Shown piece by piece: positions 39,575 to 48,636 of a stretch of DNA of 64,000 nucleotides. The DNA comes from Limnohabitans sp. Rim8. GTDB lineage: Bacteria; Pseudomonadota; Gammaproteobacteria; Burkholderiales; Burkholderiaceae_C. The notes below the pieces were generated by a model. It did no database searches, was not told the DNA's origin, and saw only the letters and a program-made list of their open reading frames with translations. The stretch spans positions 62,001 to 126,000 of the forward strand of contig NZ_CAMDLM010000002.1 of assembly GCF_945901735.1 (NCBI RefSeq), read 5' to 3'. The stretch's first letter is position 1, and the number at the start of each line of letters is the position of its first letter. The position numbers were made by a program, and so were the translations under genes.

Positions 39575-40446
39575 GCGATGATGGCCAACACGGCCTGACC
39601 ATCATCGCTTTTGTGGGCAGTGTGTTTTCGCCTTACTACGCCTGGGCGCGCCGCCAAGGCGGAGGTGTGGCCGATCCCGAAAATTTCTGCGCCTTGAACG
39701 TTGCGCTGTACGGCAAAGGTGGCAAGCGCTGGACCATGACCGAGCGGGGGCGTCAACACGCATCGCGCAGTGCGCAGCAATTCAACATTGGGCCCAGCAT
39801 CTTGCATTGGGATGGCCAAGCCCTGACGATAGACATTGACGAAATCAATGTCCCATGGCCCATGCGTGTGCGCGGTCGCGTGACGGTGCGCCCTGAGGGG
39901 CTTTGTCGTTTTGTCACGCCTTTGGACAACGCGGGTCGCCACCGTTGGGGCCCGATTGCCCCCTGTTCGCGCATCGAGGTGGACATGAGCAGCCCGGGCC
40001 TGAGTTGGCGAGGTCACGCCTACATGGACTCGAATGAAGGCGAAGAGCCGGTAGAAAATGGTTTCAAAGACTGGGATTGGGCGCGTGCAGAGATGGCCAA
40101 TGGCGATACCAATGTCGTCTACGACGTCAGGCCTTTGACGGGGCCTGGGCGGGTGGTGGCTCAACGATTTTCACCGGATGGCAGCCACGTGGCCTTCGAC
40201 GCGCCGCCGCGGCATGCTTTACCGTCCTCGGGCTGGCGCATTGCCCGCCACATGTCCGGCGAAGCGGGCCATCCACCAGAAATCATCAGCACCTTGGAAG
40301 ACACGCCTTTTTATGTGCGCTCATTGCTGCGCACCCAATGGCAGTCTGAGCCAGTGACTGCAGTGCACGAGTCTTTGGACATTCCCCGGCTGGTTTCATG
40401 GCCGGTGCGGTTCATGTTGCCTTGGCGCATGCCCAGAAGGGCCTGA
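39226..40446 (+). CDS. crtC: Hydroxyneurosporene synthase (carotenoid 1,2-hydratase)
   Basis: CrtC adds water to the terminal double bond of acyclic carotenoids. The conserved part starts at about 39520 with GPRFDQTVAPGGYLWWYVDALSDDGQHGLTIIAFVGSVFSPYY in its two halves and runs to the end. No ATG or GTG in frame lies near that point. The ATG at 39226 has a good CGGAGG site 7 bases upstream and would give 406 residues with an unusual N-terminal extension encoded in a shifted frame over crtD. TTG at 39373 or a -1 frameshift from crtD are alternatives, so the product is firm but the start is not. Confidence 0.8.
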   Translation: MRIEQFGADAPLWLGNNSLAPAGGAHLATGLCPPVSRQWGRALWPSDTRLDVGLLAPQCAQQNTGLVYSGGQRAPGAGRTHGGHVGAFGGRDADGGPRFDQTVAPGGYLWWYVDALSDDGQHGLTIIAFVGSVFSPYYAWARRQGGGVADPENFCALNVALYGKGGKRWTMTERGRQHASRSAQQFNIGPSILHWDGQALTIDIDEINVPWPMRVRGRVTVRPEGLCRFVTPLDNAGRHRWGPIAPCSRIEVDMSSPGLSWRGHAYMDSNEGEEPVENGFKDWDWARAEMANGDTNVVYDVRPLTGPGRVVAQRFSPDGSHVAFDAPPRHALPSSGWRIARHMSGEAGHPPEIISTLEDTPFYVRSLLRTQWQSEPVTAVHESLDIPRLVSWPVRFMLPWRMPRRA

Positions 40447-40451
40447 ACGCC

Positions 40452-41381
40452 TCAGCTTTTTTGCAGGGCCCGCTGCAAAGTCCGCTCTCGCTCTCGTGGG
40501 CCAAAGCTGGAGGCCAAAGCCCCTTCAGCGGCCAGACCTTGCAAGTAAAGAGCCTCAATTTCAGGGGCTGCACGCAGCAATTGGCGCTCTGCAAAAGGCA
40601 TGTGCAAGAGGGCCCGCAAGGCAAACAAAATGCGCATCCACCCGGGCAGCCACACCCTTCGCTCTCGCTTGGTCATGGCACGCACAATGACACGCGCTGC
40701 ATCGGGTGCTGATGATTCGCTGTTCAACGGGCCTGGCATGGTGGCGCGCAAGCGAACAAAACCCGGGTGCAAGGCACCTTCTTTGACCAAGGGGGTGCTC
40801 ACCCACCCGGCGTGCAAGACGCCCACACCGACGCGGTGCGCAGCCAGCTCAATGCGCCATGAATTGCCCATGGCTTCCACGGCCGATTTGCTGGCCGCAT
40901 AGGCCGACATCACCGGTGGGTGGGCAAACGAAGACACGGAGGCATTGATCAACACATAGCCTTGCTGTTGCATCAGGGCCGGCAAGGCCGCTCGCACGGT
41001 GTTGAAAACACCAAAAACATTCACTTCAATACAGCGACGCCAAGCACTCGGGTCGACATGGGCCAAGGGCCCAAAAGCGGCCACGCCCGCGTTGGCAAAG
41101 ACCACGTCGATTTGGCCATGCACCGACAGTGTTTGGGCCACCACCTCGTGCATGGCGTCAAGCCGTGTCACATCGGCCACGCAATACAAGGTGTTGGGAC
41201 CACAGCGCAGCGCCATGTCGGCCAAGGGCTCTGCATCGCAATCCACCAAAACCGGTGTACCCCCTTGTGCCACCACCTCCAAGGCCGTGGCCGCACCAAT
41301 GCCAGAGGCGGCGCCTGTGATCAACACCACGTGTTTGCTTTTGGCCCAAAAGGGCTGGAATGTGGGTTCCGTCGCGGTCAT
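40452..41381 (-). CDS. Short-chain dehydrogenase/reductase of unknown substrate
   Basis: A 309-residue classical SDR: cofactor motif VLITGAASGIGAATAL, NAG motif DVVFANAGVAAFG, and catalytic residues in INASVSSFAHPPVMSAYAASKSAVEAM. The C-terminal 60 residues (MTKRERRVWLPGWMRILFALRALL) look membrane-associated. It is the last gene of the leftward superoperon and abuts crtC tail-to-tail. A role in carotenoid or BChl metabolism is inferred from place only. Confidence 0.85.
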   Translation of the reverse strand: MTATEPTFQPFWAKSKHVVLITGAASGIGAATALEVVAQGGTPVLVDCDAEPLADMALRCGPNTLYCVADVTRLDAMHEVVAQTLSVHGQIDVVFANAGVAAFGPLAHVDPSAWRRCIEVNVFGVFNTVRAALPALMQQQGYVLINASVSSFAHPPVMSAYAASKSAVEAMGNSWRIELAAHRVGVGVLHAGWVSTPLVKEGALHPGFVRLRATMPGPLNSESSAPDAARVIVRAMTKRERRVWLPGWMRILFALRALLHMPFAERQLLRAAPEIEALYLQGLAAEGALASSFGPRERERTLQRALQKS

Positions 41382-41394
41382 GCCAGGGACTGTT

Positions 41395-41847
41395 TCAAGC
41401 AGCTTTGGTGACCATCAGGTAAACAATGGGCAGCGGCAACAGGGTGGCAATGGCGCCCGAAATTTGCCAGATGCGTGACAGACGCCAATAGTCTTCGCCC
41501 AAGGTGGTGCTTTTGCGCAGCAAGGCGCGTTGTTTGAGTTGAATGGGCACCAAGACGCCGATCCAAATCAAGCCTGAAAAACTGAGCAAAGCATAGGACC
41601 ATTGAATCCAAAGTTGATCGGCCTCACCGCCAAAAGAGTGGGCCATCAGATGACCTGTCCACACCACGCCCACGGCACCTGTGAAGGTGAACAAAGCGTC
41701 GGTGATGAGCACCAATCGGTTGCTGAAGCTGATGATGGTGTGGTTGCGCGTGCGTTCGGCCAACAAGGCCCAGATACCGCTGATGATCACATTGCCTAAA
41801 AACAAGCAGGCACACACCAGATGTAAAATTTTCAGATTAACCCCCAT
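41395..41847 (-). CDS. DUF2269 family integral membrane protein
   Basis: A 150-residue protein with four hydrophobic helices (MGVNLKILHLVCACLFLGNVIISGIW, ALFTFTGAVGVVWTGHLM, SYALLSFSGLIWIGVLVPIQL and ISGAIATLLPLPIVYLMV in order). The family is of unknown function. The ATG at 41847 follows AAGGGAGAG, which decides the start over ATG 41862. It overlaps orf69 upstream by 11 bases and precedes the SDR gene by 13 bases. Confidence 0.85.
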   Translation of the reverse strand: MGVNLKILHLVCACLFLGNVIISGIWALLAERTRNHTIISFSNRLVLITDALFTFTGAVGVVWTGHLMAHSFGGEADQLWIQWSYALLSFSGLIWIGVLVPIQLKQRALLRKSTTLGEDYWRLSRIWQISGAIATLLPLPIVYLMVTKAA

Positions 41848-42046
41848 CTCTCCCTTTCTCATTGCCCGGAGGTTCCGAGCCCGGTTGAGCGGACTTGTTT
41901 GTAGCGGGGGAGGGCTCTGCACGAGCCTTTTTTTCGTTTTCCAGGCGTGTGATTTCCTTGGCTTTTTTCAAATCGCGCCATTGCCAGACGAAAAACAAAA
42001 CGCCAGCGATCAGCAGCACCAGGACTTCAATGGCTTTCAGTGACAC
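41837..42046 (-). CDS. Small single-helix membrane protein (orf69)
   Basis: A 69-residue frame with a GTG start at 42046, 6 bases after crtB. It has one membrane helix (IEVLVLLIAGVLFFVWQW) and a basic then Pro/Ser-rich tail. It overlaps the DUF2269 gene by 11 bases, which supports its reality. No domain recognised. The architecture resembles CcoQ/CcoH-like small subunits, but I would not assign it. Confidence 0.65.
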   Translation of the reverse strand: MSLKAIEVLVLLIAGVLFFVWQWRDLKKAKEITRLENEKKARAEPSPATNKSAQPGSEPPGNEKGRDGG

Positions 42047-42052
42047 GGCCGT

Positions 42053-43132
42053 TCAGCGCTCCGCTTTTTCACGTTGCTCCAAGCGGGCGAACAAATCGAC
42101 CACCCAAGCCACGCGCTCATCAAAGCTTCGAGACGGCACAGTCCAAGGTTTTTGGATGTCCAGTGAGTGTCGCTCGGCGCTTACGATGTCCACCAAATAA
42201 TGAATGGCGGGAACGGGACTCAAAGGGACATCGGGCAACGCGGGTGCCTTGACCGCCACGGCGGTCGCTTTGGCGATCAGGGCCAATTTGCGTGCTGTTG
42301 AAACCACCGTGCGGTGGTTCACAGAATTGAGGCCTTCACGGTCCAATTGTTTGCCGATTTCGGCATAGACCAATCGCGCGGCCTGTATGGCTGGGCGGCA
42401 ATCCCAGGGCAATTCAGCCAAACCAAATTCACCGCGGCGGTACAGGGCGTCTGCACGCAACAACAAGCGCTGGGTGAAACCTGCAATGCGTGAATCAAAA
42501 ACTGGGTTGGCCAACCAAGCGTCTGCGTCCATGCCGATTTCGCGGAACCATGCTCGCGGAATGTACAAGCGCCCCATGCGCGCGTCGTCGCCGATGTCTC
42601 TGGCAATGTTGGTCAGTTGCATGGCCACGCCCAATTCACTGGCGCGTGCAATGGCGGTGTCTGTGCTCGCCCCCATGATGATGGACATCATGGCACCCAC
42701 GGTGCCCGCGACTCTGGCGCCATAGGCTTCCACATCGGCCAGAGTTTCGTAACGGCGGCCTTGTGAGTCCCACAAGAAACCATCCAACAAGGCCTCCAGC
42801 AAGCCACAAGGAATACCGTAGCGATGAACGACCACCGTCAAAGCGCGGTCGGCGTCTACGGTGCCAGGACGTCCTGAATAGATGGCTGCCAAGCGCGACT
42901 TCAAATCGGCCATGGCCAAAACCGGGTCATCGCCATCGTCAATCGCGTCGTCGGCCAAGCGGCAAAAAGCATAGAGCGCAATCGCGGGTGGCCGCAAACG
43001 GGCTGGCAGCAACCTGGAGGCTGCAAAGAAAGATTTAGAACCCCCGCGCATCAGTTCTGTACAAGCCTCTAAGTCATAAGGCAAAGACACAGGCGTTGAT
43101 TTCAAGCTGGGGTCAAACGAAAGATTTGACAT
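42053..43132 (-). CDS. crtB: Phytoene synthase
   Basis: A 359-residue squalene/phytoene synthase that joins two GGPP. The two Asp-rich motifs are FCRLADDAIDDGDD and LTNIARDIGDDARMGRLYIP. The ATG at 43132 lies inside the end of crtI (20-base overlap), a usual crtI-crtB arrangement. It is about 50 residues longer at the C-terminus than the E. coli-type CrtB enzymes I remember. Confidence 0.94.
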   Translation of the reverse strand: MSNLSFDPSLKSTPVSLPYDLEACTELMRGGSKSFFAASRLLPARLRPPAIALYAFCRLADDAIDDGDDPVLAMADLKSRLAAIYSGRPGTVDADRALTVVVHRYGIPCGLLEALLDGFLWDSQGRRYETLADVEAYGARVAGTVGAMMSIIMGASTDTAIARASELGVAMQLTNIARDIGDDARMGRLYIPRAWFREIGMDADAWLANPVFDSRIAGFTQRLLLRADALYRRGEFGLAELPWDCRPAIQAARLVYAEIGKQLDREGLNSVNHRTVVSTARKLALIAKATAVAVKAPALPDVPLSPVPAIHYLVDIVSAERHSLDIQKPWTVPSRSFDERVAWVVDLFARLEQREKAER

Positions 43133-44696
43133 CGGGAACCACCTGTTCAAGCATTTTTGCGGACATCAAGACACTGGGCACGCCTGCGCCGGGCTGGCTG
43201 CTGGCACCCACCATGAACAAACCTTCAACATCTTGGCATCTGTTGTGGGGCCGAAACCAGGCACTTTGAACCAAGATGGGCTCGAGACCAAAACCTGCCC
43301 CTTTGTAGGACCACAAACGGTCTTGGAAATCTTGCGGCGTGGTGACCTTGGACGACACCACGTGCTGCTTCAGATCGGGCAACACACTTTCTTGCAGTAC
43401 GGTGGCAATGGCATCGCGGTACTGCTCAGTGATGGCAGGCCAATCGGTCTTACTGCTCAAGTTGGGGACCACCGACAGCACATAAAAACTGTCGCAGCCC
43501 TCAGGCGCCAAAGAGGGGTCGGTGGCCGTTGGACGGTACAAATACAAACTGAAATCTTTGGACAGCTTGTGGTTTTTGAAAATATCTTGCAGCAAGCCTT
43601 TGTAGCGAGGGCCTAACACCATCATGTGGTGGGGCACATCTTCGTACTTTCGATCCGTGCCGAAATACCAAACGAACAAGCCCGACGAATACTTGCCTTT
43701 GGCAATCCGTTTGTCGGTCCAATGTTTGCGGTGCTTTGGTTCGATGAGGTGACGGTAAGTCCAAGAGGCATCGCCATTGCTCACCACAATGTCGGCAGGC
43801 AAATACTCACCATTGGCCAACTCAACGCCTTGGGCTCGGCCGTCCTCTACTCGGATGCGTGAGACGGGCGCGTTGTAGCGAATGGGCACTTGGCGTTCAT
43901 CGAGCAGCTTCACCAGTTCACGCACGATGGCGCCGGTGCCGCCCATGGCGGAGTGAACGCCCCAGCGGCGCTCCAAGGAATGGATGAGGGAATAGACGCA
44001 AGTGACGGAGTAAGGATTGCCGCCAATGAGCAAGGGGTGAAAGCTCATGACGATGCGCAATTTGGGGTGCTTGATGTGCTGGGCCACCAAGCTGTAAATC
44101 GAGCGCCAGGCTTGCATGCGGACCAAATTGGGCATGGCCTTGATCACATCGCCAATGGTTTCAAAGGGCACCATGCCCAGCTCGACAAAACCGAGCTGAA
44201 AACACTTCTCGGAAGCCACCATCAGGTTTTTAAACCCTTGAACATCTTCGGGGCTGAACTTGGCAATTTGCTCGAGCATCTCCTCGTCGTTGTTGCTGTA
44301 GTCAAAGTGCGTGCCATCGTCAAACCGGATGCGGTAGAACGGCGACATCAAGCGCAGATCGACGTGGTCTTTCAGCTCTCGTCCACAGAGTGTGAACAGC
44401 TCGGCAATCAGGTGCGGTAAGGTGATGATGGTGGGGCCCGCGTCAAAGGTAAAACCGTCTTGTTTGTGCACATAGGCGCGGCCACCCGGTGCATCGAGTT
44501 TTTCCAGCATTTGAACGCGGTAACCTTTGACGCTCAAACGGATGGCGGCAGCCAAGCCACCGAAACCGGTGCCGATCACGATGGCTGTCGGTGCACGATC
44601 TCCCAAATCTGACGCTGAGCCCGTGGGATGGTTTTGAAGACCACCACCGTCACCTGAGCCTGCGTTGAAATGGATGGATTTGTAGAGATTTGTCAT
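43113..44696 (-). CDS. crtI: Phytoene desaturase
   Basis: A 527-residue FAD enzyme that desaturates phytoene to neurosporene or lycopene. The N-terminal dinucleotide motif is AIVIGTGFGGLAAAIRL, with KLDAPGGRAYVHKQDGFTFDAGPTIIT next; the C-terminal FAD motif is LFMVGASSQPGAGVPSVLMSAKML. Number of desaturation steps cannot be read from the sequence; the presence of crtA suggests neurosporene/spheroidene flux. It follows puhE by 19 bases, so it is part of the long leftward operon. Confidence 0.94.
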   Translation of the reverse strand: MTNLYKSIHFNAGSGDGGGLQNHPTGSASDLGDRAPTAIVIGTGFGGLAAAIRLSVKGYRVQMLEKLDAPGGRAYVHKQDGFTFDAGPTIITLPHLIAELFTLCGRELKDHVDLRLMSPFYRIRFDDGTHFDYSNNDEEMLEQIAKFSPEDVQGFKNLMVASEKCFQLGFVELGMVPFETIGDVIKAMPNLVRMQAWRSIYSLVAQHIKHPKLRIVMSFHPLLIGGNPYSVTCVYSLIHSLERRWGVHSAMGGTGAIVRELVKLLDERQVPIRYNAPVSRIRVEDGRAQGVELANGEYLPADIVVSNGDASWTYRHLIEPKHRKHWTDKRIAKGKYSSGLFVWYFGTDRKYEDVPHHMMVLGPRYKGLLQDIFKNHKLSKDFSLYLYRPTATDPSLAPEGCDSFYVLSVVPNLSSKTDWPAITEQYRDAIATVLQESVLPDLKQHVVSSKVTTPQDFQDRLWSYKGAGFGLEPILVQSAWFRPHNRCQDVEGLFMVGASSQPGAGVPSVLMSAKMLEQVVPDVKSFV

Positions 44697-44715
44697 TAAA
44701 TTCCAAGTGGGCAGG

Positions 44716-45519
44716 CTAGACCGGTGGCACATGCGCCGCATAAGGCGCTGGAGTTTCAGTGCTCTGCTTGCGAATGGCCCAACGCCACAATGCCGTGGTG
44801 TCCATTGGCAGCACCAGCATCAGGTGTTCGAGAATGGCCAATGCCAACATGGTGCCCACCAAGACCGAGCCCACCACTTGCGCAGGTGTGGTCATGGGTT
44901 GATTTGCAAAGTCAACCAACCACCACAAGCAGGCGCTGGCTGAGACCACAGCGAAGGGAAAAAATGCGTTCATACGGCGGCGTTTAAAGAAACTTTCCAG
45001 ATACGCCAAATGCGCAGGCAAGAATTCTTCACTCAGGTTACGCACACCGAAAAACAAATTCAGCTTGGCACTGGTGCGCATGGTCCATAAAACCAAATAA
45101 GTGCCGGTTCCCACTTGGTTAGGTGCATCCCAGGTGATCACCACAATGGCCAAACCCACCATGAGAATGGCCAATTCGTGCCAAACCACCGCATTGAAGG
45201 AGGCCGCAAACCGCGGCCAACCTGTTGTACTTTTTAAGAGGGCTGTTTTTTGTGGGCCGGTGATCCAGCCCGTGAGAAAACTTAACTCGTTCCAACCCCA
45301 AGCCAGCAAGGCGCAGGTGAAAGCGCAATAGGCACCCATGATGCCGGTTTGATGAGCGGTATGGGACAAACCCACCAAGGCGCCAATGCCAAGAGCAGAA
45401 GAGATGACCAAGCTCATGGTGACTGCAGTACGCGACATGCGATTCAAAAGGATCACAATGCCCGTGCTGAACCACCAGATAAAAATCGCAAACCCCAATG
45501 CCATCAAGGTGTCGGTCAT
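44716..45519 (-). CDS. puhE: Photosynthetic complex assembly protein PuhE (DUF3623)
   Basis: A 267-residue membrane protein with about seven hydrophobic segments and the family segment TYLVLWTMRTSAKLNLFFGVRNLSEEFLPAHLAYLESFF. PuhE influences reaction-centre assembly and BChl supply in Rhodobacter. It lies after acsF in the same direction with a 31-base gap. Confidence 0.9.
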   Translation of the reverse strand: MTDTLMALGFAIFIWWFSTGIVILLNRMSRTAVTMSLVISSALGIGALVGLSHTAHQTGIMGAYCAFTCALLAWGWNELSFLTGWITGPQKTALLKSTTGWPRFAASFNAVVWHELAILMVGLAIVVITWDAPNQVGTGTYLVLWTMRTSAKLNLFFGVRNLSEEFLPAHLAYLESFFKRRRMNAFFPFAVVSASACLWWLVDFANQPMTTPAQVVGSVLVGTMLALAILEHLMLVLPMDTTALWRWAIRKQSTETPAPYAAHVPPV

Positions 45520-45550
45520 CCTTGGCTTTCAGATTCAGTGGGCTGCAAAA

Positions 45551-46627
45551 TCACCAGGCCGGTACCATGCGGATGTCTGCGGGCAGCGCATGGTGTTTGA
45601 CTGGCAAAAAGTACAAACGAAGGAAGGTGAAACCGCCCGAAATGGCCCAACGCACGCGCTGGAGGTTGCCCACCCAACCACCTCTGGCTTTGGCCGCATC
45701 CATTTGGGTTTGCGCATGGAACAACTGGGACATGCAATCCCTGAAGACTGGGTTGTCGATGTCCAAGCTGACAGGAAATACTTGCTTGGTGATTTCATTG
45801 GTGATGCGGAACACTTCGTAATCGTAGGTGTCCGACTCCAAACCCATCTCGTGGTGAAGCATGGGGCGGGTGTGATCACGAACGTACATCGTGGCATAAA
45901 CAGCCACCAAGAAAAAGCGGATCCAATACACGTTACCGCCCCGCAGCAAATGCGGGTTGGCGCGCATGATCAATGCAAACGATTCGCCATGTCGGAACTC
46001 GTCGTTGCACCAGCGCTCAAACCAACGGAAAATGGGATGAAAACGCTTGTCTGGATTTTTCTCCAATTGACGGTAAATGGTGATGTAACGGGCGTAGCCA
46101 ATTTTTTCTGACAAATAAGTGGCGTAAAAAATGTATTTGGGTTTGAAGTAGGTGTAGGCCTTGGTGCGCTTCAAATTGCCCAAGTCAATTCCCAAGCCGA
46201 AGTCTTTCAAAGACTGGTTGATGAAACTGGCATGGCGAGACTCGTCTCGGGCCATGTAGCGCATCAATTGCTTGATGTCAGGGTTCTCCACATTTTTGAA
46301 GATCTCGTTGTACAAAATGCAACCCGAAAATTCGGAGGTGAGCGATGAAATCAAAAAGTCCAGAAACTCTTGGCGCATTTCTGGGCTGACTTGAGAGAAT
46401 CTATCGGCCACTTCTTTGGCAAATTCTTCATCGCGTTGAAAGTGATCGTGGTTGTTGTCACCCTCATATTCCACCATCATTTTGTCCCACTCCGCTCGAA
46501 CGGGGGCCATGTCCAGTTTGTCCATGGCAGCAAAGTCTGTGGTGTAAAAGCGTGGGCTGAGCATCGTGCTCTCGACGGCTTTTTGGGATGCTTTTTCAGC
46601 GCTGTCAATGGTGGAGTTGGTTTGCAT
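45551..46627 (-). CDS. acsF: Mg-protoporphyrin IX monomethyl ester oxidative cyclase (aerobic)
   Basis: A 358-residue di-iron oxygenase that forms ring E using O2. The iron-binding motifs are seen in [28 protein letters not shown] and [11 protein letters not shown] (two ExxH-type sites). Presence of acsF and absence of bchE in this window fit an aerobic phototroph. It is placed within the puh genes, as in other betaproteobacterial clusters. Confidence 0.96.
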   Translation of the reverse strand: MQTNSTIDSAEKASQKAVESTMLSPRFYTTDFAAMDKLDMAPVRAEWDKMMVEYEGDNNHDHFQRDEEFAKEVADRFSQVSPEMRQEFLDFLISSLTSEFSGCILYNEIFKNVENPDIKQLMRYMARDESRHASFINQSLKDFGLGIDLGNLKRTKAYTYFKPKYIFYATYLSEKIGYARYITIYRQLEKNPDKRFHPIFRWFERWCNDEFRHGESFALIMRANPHLLRGGNVYWIRFFLVAVYATMYVRDHTRPMLHHEMGLESDTYDYEVFRITNEITKQVFPVSLDIDNPVFRDCMSQLFHAQTQMDAAKARGGWVGNLQRVRWAISGGFTFLRLYFLPVKHHALPADIRMVPAW

Positions 46628-46668
46628 AAACGAAGATTCCAGTTTTTTAAAACACAGCTGTGGCGGCG

Positions 46669-47139
46669 CTATTCAGGTTGCATGGCCAAGAACCGTGCAA
46701 ATTCACCCGTATTGGTCGGGCCAAAAGACTCCAAGTCCACCCGCTGGCCTGTGCTCGGATCAAACAAAGTGACGCGGCCATCCACCCGGGCTATCAAATC
46801 AAAGGGCACTTCAGAACCAATGCCCCTGGAATACCTCTCGCGCGACAAGGCACGCAGAGTGCCTCGCACAAAGCCTTGCTCACCATGCAAAACCGCCAAG
46901 GTTTTCCCGGTTAAACCGTCTTCGACACGTACACCCCCATCATGTTGATCTTGGAAAACCAATGACCTTTGGACTGTGGGGGCTGCTGCTTTTTGGTCCG
47001 GACCGTTGCCGGTGATCCGAATCAGGCCGACAGAGATGAGCGAGAACGCGATGATGCCGGCCGCGCAATACAAAACCCACTGAGGAAAGTGATCCGGTGC
47101 GGCTTTGCGCGTCAAGGTGGATGCTTGCAATCCGCTCAT
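46669..47139 (-). CDS. puhC: Photosynthetic complex assembly protein PuhC
   Basis: A 156-residue protein with one N-terminal membrane helix ([20 protein letters not shown]) and a periplasmic domain containing [20 protein letters not shown] and the conserved [17 protein letters not shown]. PuhC helps organise the LH1-RC core. It overlaps puhB by four bases (ATGA). Confidence 0.92.
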   Translation of the reverse strand: MSGLQASTLTRKAAPDHFPQWVLYCAAGIIAFSLISVGLIRITGNGPDQKAAAPTVQRSLVFQDQHDGGVRVEDGLTGKTLAVLHGEQGFVRGTLRALSRERYSRGIGSEVPFDLIARVDGRVTLFDPSTGQRVDLESFGPTNTGEFARFLAMQPE

Positions 47140-47807
47140 GTCAAACTCACTTGAAGGTCATTTGAATTGGGTTTTCCGGTGTTGACGGAAGAAGTCGTGT
47201 TGACAGGCAGACCCGTGTTGTGTGTCCATGCCTCTCTCAATTTGACAGATACCTCTTGCACAGCGGGAACGGCGCGCAGGGTGGGCTCTGGTTTGTTCAT
47301 TTTCCAGGGCCTCACACTGGGCCATAAATGAATCCACGCAATGCGGTCTGAACCTTTCAACGCCAAAGTGATGTCCCCAAAGCCGTTCTGCAGTGTCCGA
47401 ATATCCGCTGATGCCACTTGTTTCAAAGGGATGTTGAACGAGACGGTGAACACGATGCCCAAACGCATGACCACCCGCTTGTTGGTCAAGGTGTAAACCG
47501 TCGTGCGAGAAGTCATGTAAGCCATCAGCCACACGGAACCCAAGCAGACGAGGGCCAGTGGCGCAATCCATTTGATGGACAGCAGCACGGCCATGACACC
47601 AGCGCCTTCTTCCAAAGCCGGCCATGCGCAGGCCACAATGAGCACCGCAAAATAGACGACCAGCTTTTTGATGTGAAAGGCCGAAGAGGCCAATGCTGCG
47701 ATTGCTGGCGAGCCTTGCCAAACAATGAACTCATCAGAAGGCAACCTTTCAGGCAAGCCATATTGCGGTTCAAGCTCGTATTCATGACCAAGGTTTTCGA
47801 TGGGCAT
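47136..47807 (-). CDS. puhB: Photosynthetic complex assembly protein PuhB
   Basis: A 223-residue membrane protein with a PH-like domain: N-terminal YGLPERLPSDEFIVWQGSP, three membrane segments and TVYTLTNKRVVMRLGIVFTVSFNIPLKQV. It assists reaction-centre assembly. The ATG at 47807 was chosen over an upstream frame start at 47837. Its C-terminal 30 residues (Asn/Thr/Ser-rich) look like a species-specific tail. Confidence 0.92.
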   Translation of the reverse strand: MPIENLGHEYELEPQYGLPERLPSDEFIVWQGSPAIAALASSAFHIKKLVVYFAVLIVACAWPALEEGAGVMAVLLSIKWIAPLALVCLGSVWLMAYMTSRTTVYTLTNKRVVMRLGIVFTVSFNIPLKQVASADIRTLQNGFGDITLALKGSDRIAWIHLWPSVRPWKMNKPEPTLRAVPAVQEVSVKLREAWTHNTGLPVNTTSSVNTGKPNSNDLQVSLT

Positions 47808-47853
47808 TGGATTCCTCTTCAGCTTTTCATTCAACACGCATGGCCGTGAAGCC

Positions 47854-48615
47854 TTAAATCAGTGGCTCACTGCGTTTGGCGTCGGCATAAAAAGATCCGG
47901 CACCATAGTAAGCACTGATTTTTTCTTCTTCCAATTTGGTGACCTGGTCTGGATTTTGCAGGACAGGCACATCCGCAAAATGACGAGCATATACAGCATG
48001 CACCTCAACTTGATTTCTGCGAATTAGGGAAAACGTGATGGGCAGCAAAACAGTGCGACCACCCGCGATTTCGACTTCCAAATATCGGAACATCATTTCA
48101 GCGGAATCAATCCAAATGTCTTTGACGGTGCCACCTTGTTTGCCGTCGCCAGCCATGACGGGCAAGCCGCGTGGGTCGACGTCTTGCGCTGCGACGGTGT
48201 AATCGCTGGCGATCCGCAAAGGTTGAATCAGTGGCACGCCATGGGATGTTCGCTCAGGGACATCTTCGCGCATCGTGTAAGCGCCTGGGCCGACGGATGC
48301 GATCATGGCGTTTCCGGTGGGCTCGATGGGGGCGCCTGAACTGCGACTGGTTGCTACAGCGTTGTAAGCCGGCTCTTTGCGCGTGAGGTCGGGCACTGTG
48401 ACAGTTTTGCCGCCTTCGAGTAAGAAAGTTTTGGGGGCTGGAATGGGGAACCCTTTGCCCACTGCGCGTCCGCCAGTGCTGGTCTCCAAGGGGTAACCCT
48501 CGCGGTGACCTTCTGCGACAAGATACCAAATCAGGCCAGCGAAAAATATCCAAAATACATAAAGCAGTATTTGGGCCAAATCGACATAACCAGTGATGTT
48601 GCCAACGGTTTGCAT
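47854..48615 (-). CDS. puhA: Photosynthetic reaction centre H subunit
   Basis: A 253-residue protein with one membrane helix (ILLYVFWIFFAGLIWYLV), the EGHREGYPLE motif and the cytoplasmic PRC-barrel domain ending GSFYADAKRSEPLI. It caps the quinone side of the RC. An AAAGGAGAA site 6 bases before the ATG at 48615 fixes the start; lhaA ends 21 bases upstream. Confidence 0.96.
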   Translation of the reverse strand: MQTVGNITGYVDLAQILLYVFWIFFAGLIWYLVAEGHREGYPLETSTGGRAVGKGFPIPAPKTFLLEGGKTVTVPDLTRKEPAYNAVATSRSSGAPIEPTGNAMIASVGPGAYTMREDVPERTSHGVPLIQPLRIASDYTVAAQDVDPRGLPVMAGDGKQGGTVKDIWIDSAEMMFRYLEVEIAGGRTVLLPITFSLIRRNQVEVHAVYARHFADVPVLQNPDQVTKLEEEKISAYYGAGSFYADAKRSEPLI

Positions 48616-48636
48616 AACGTTTTCTCCTTTGAACAA

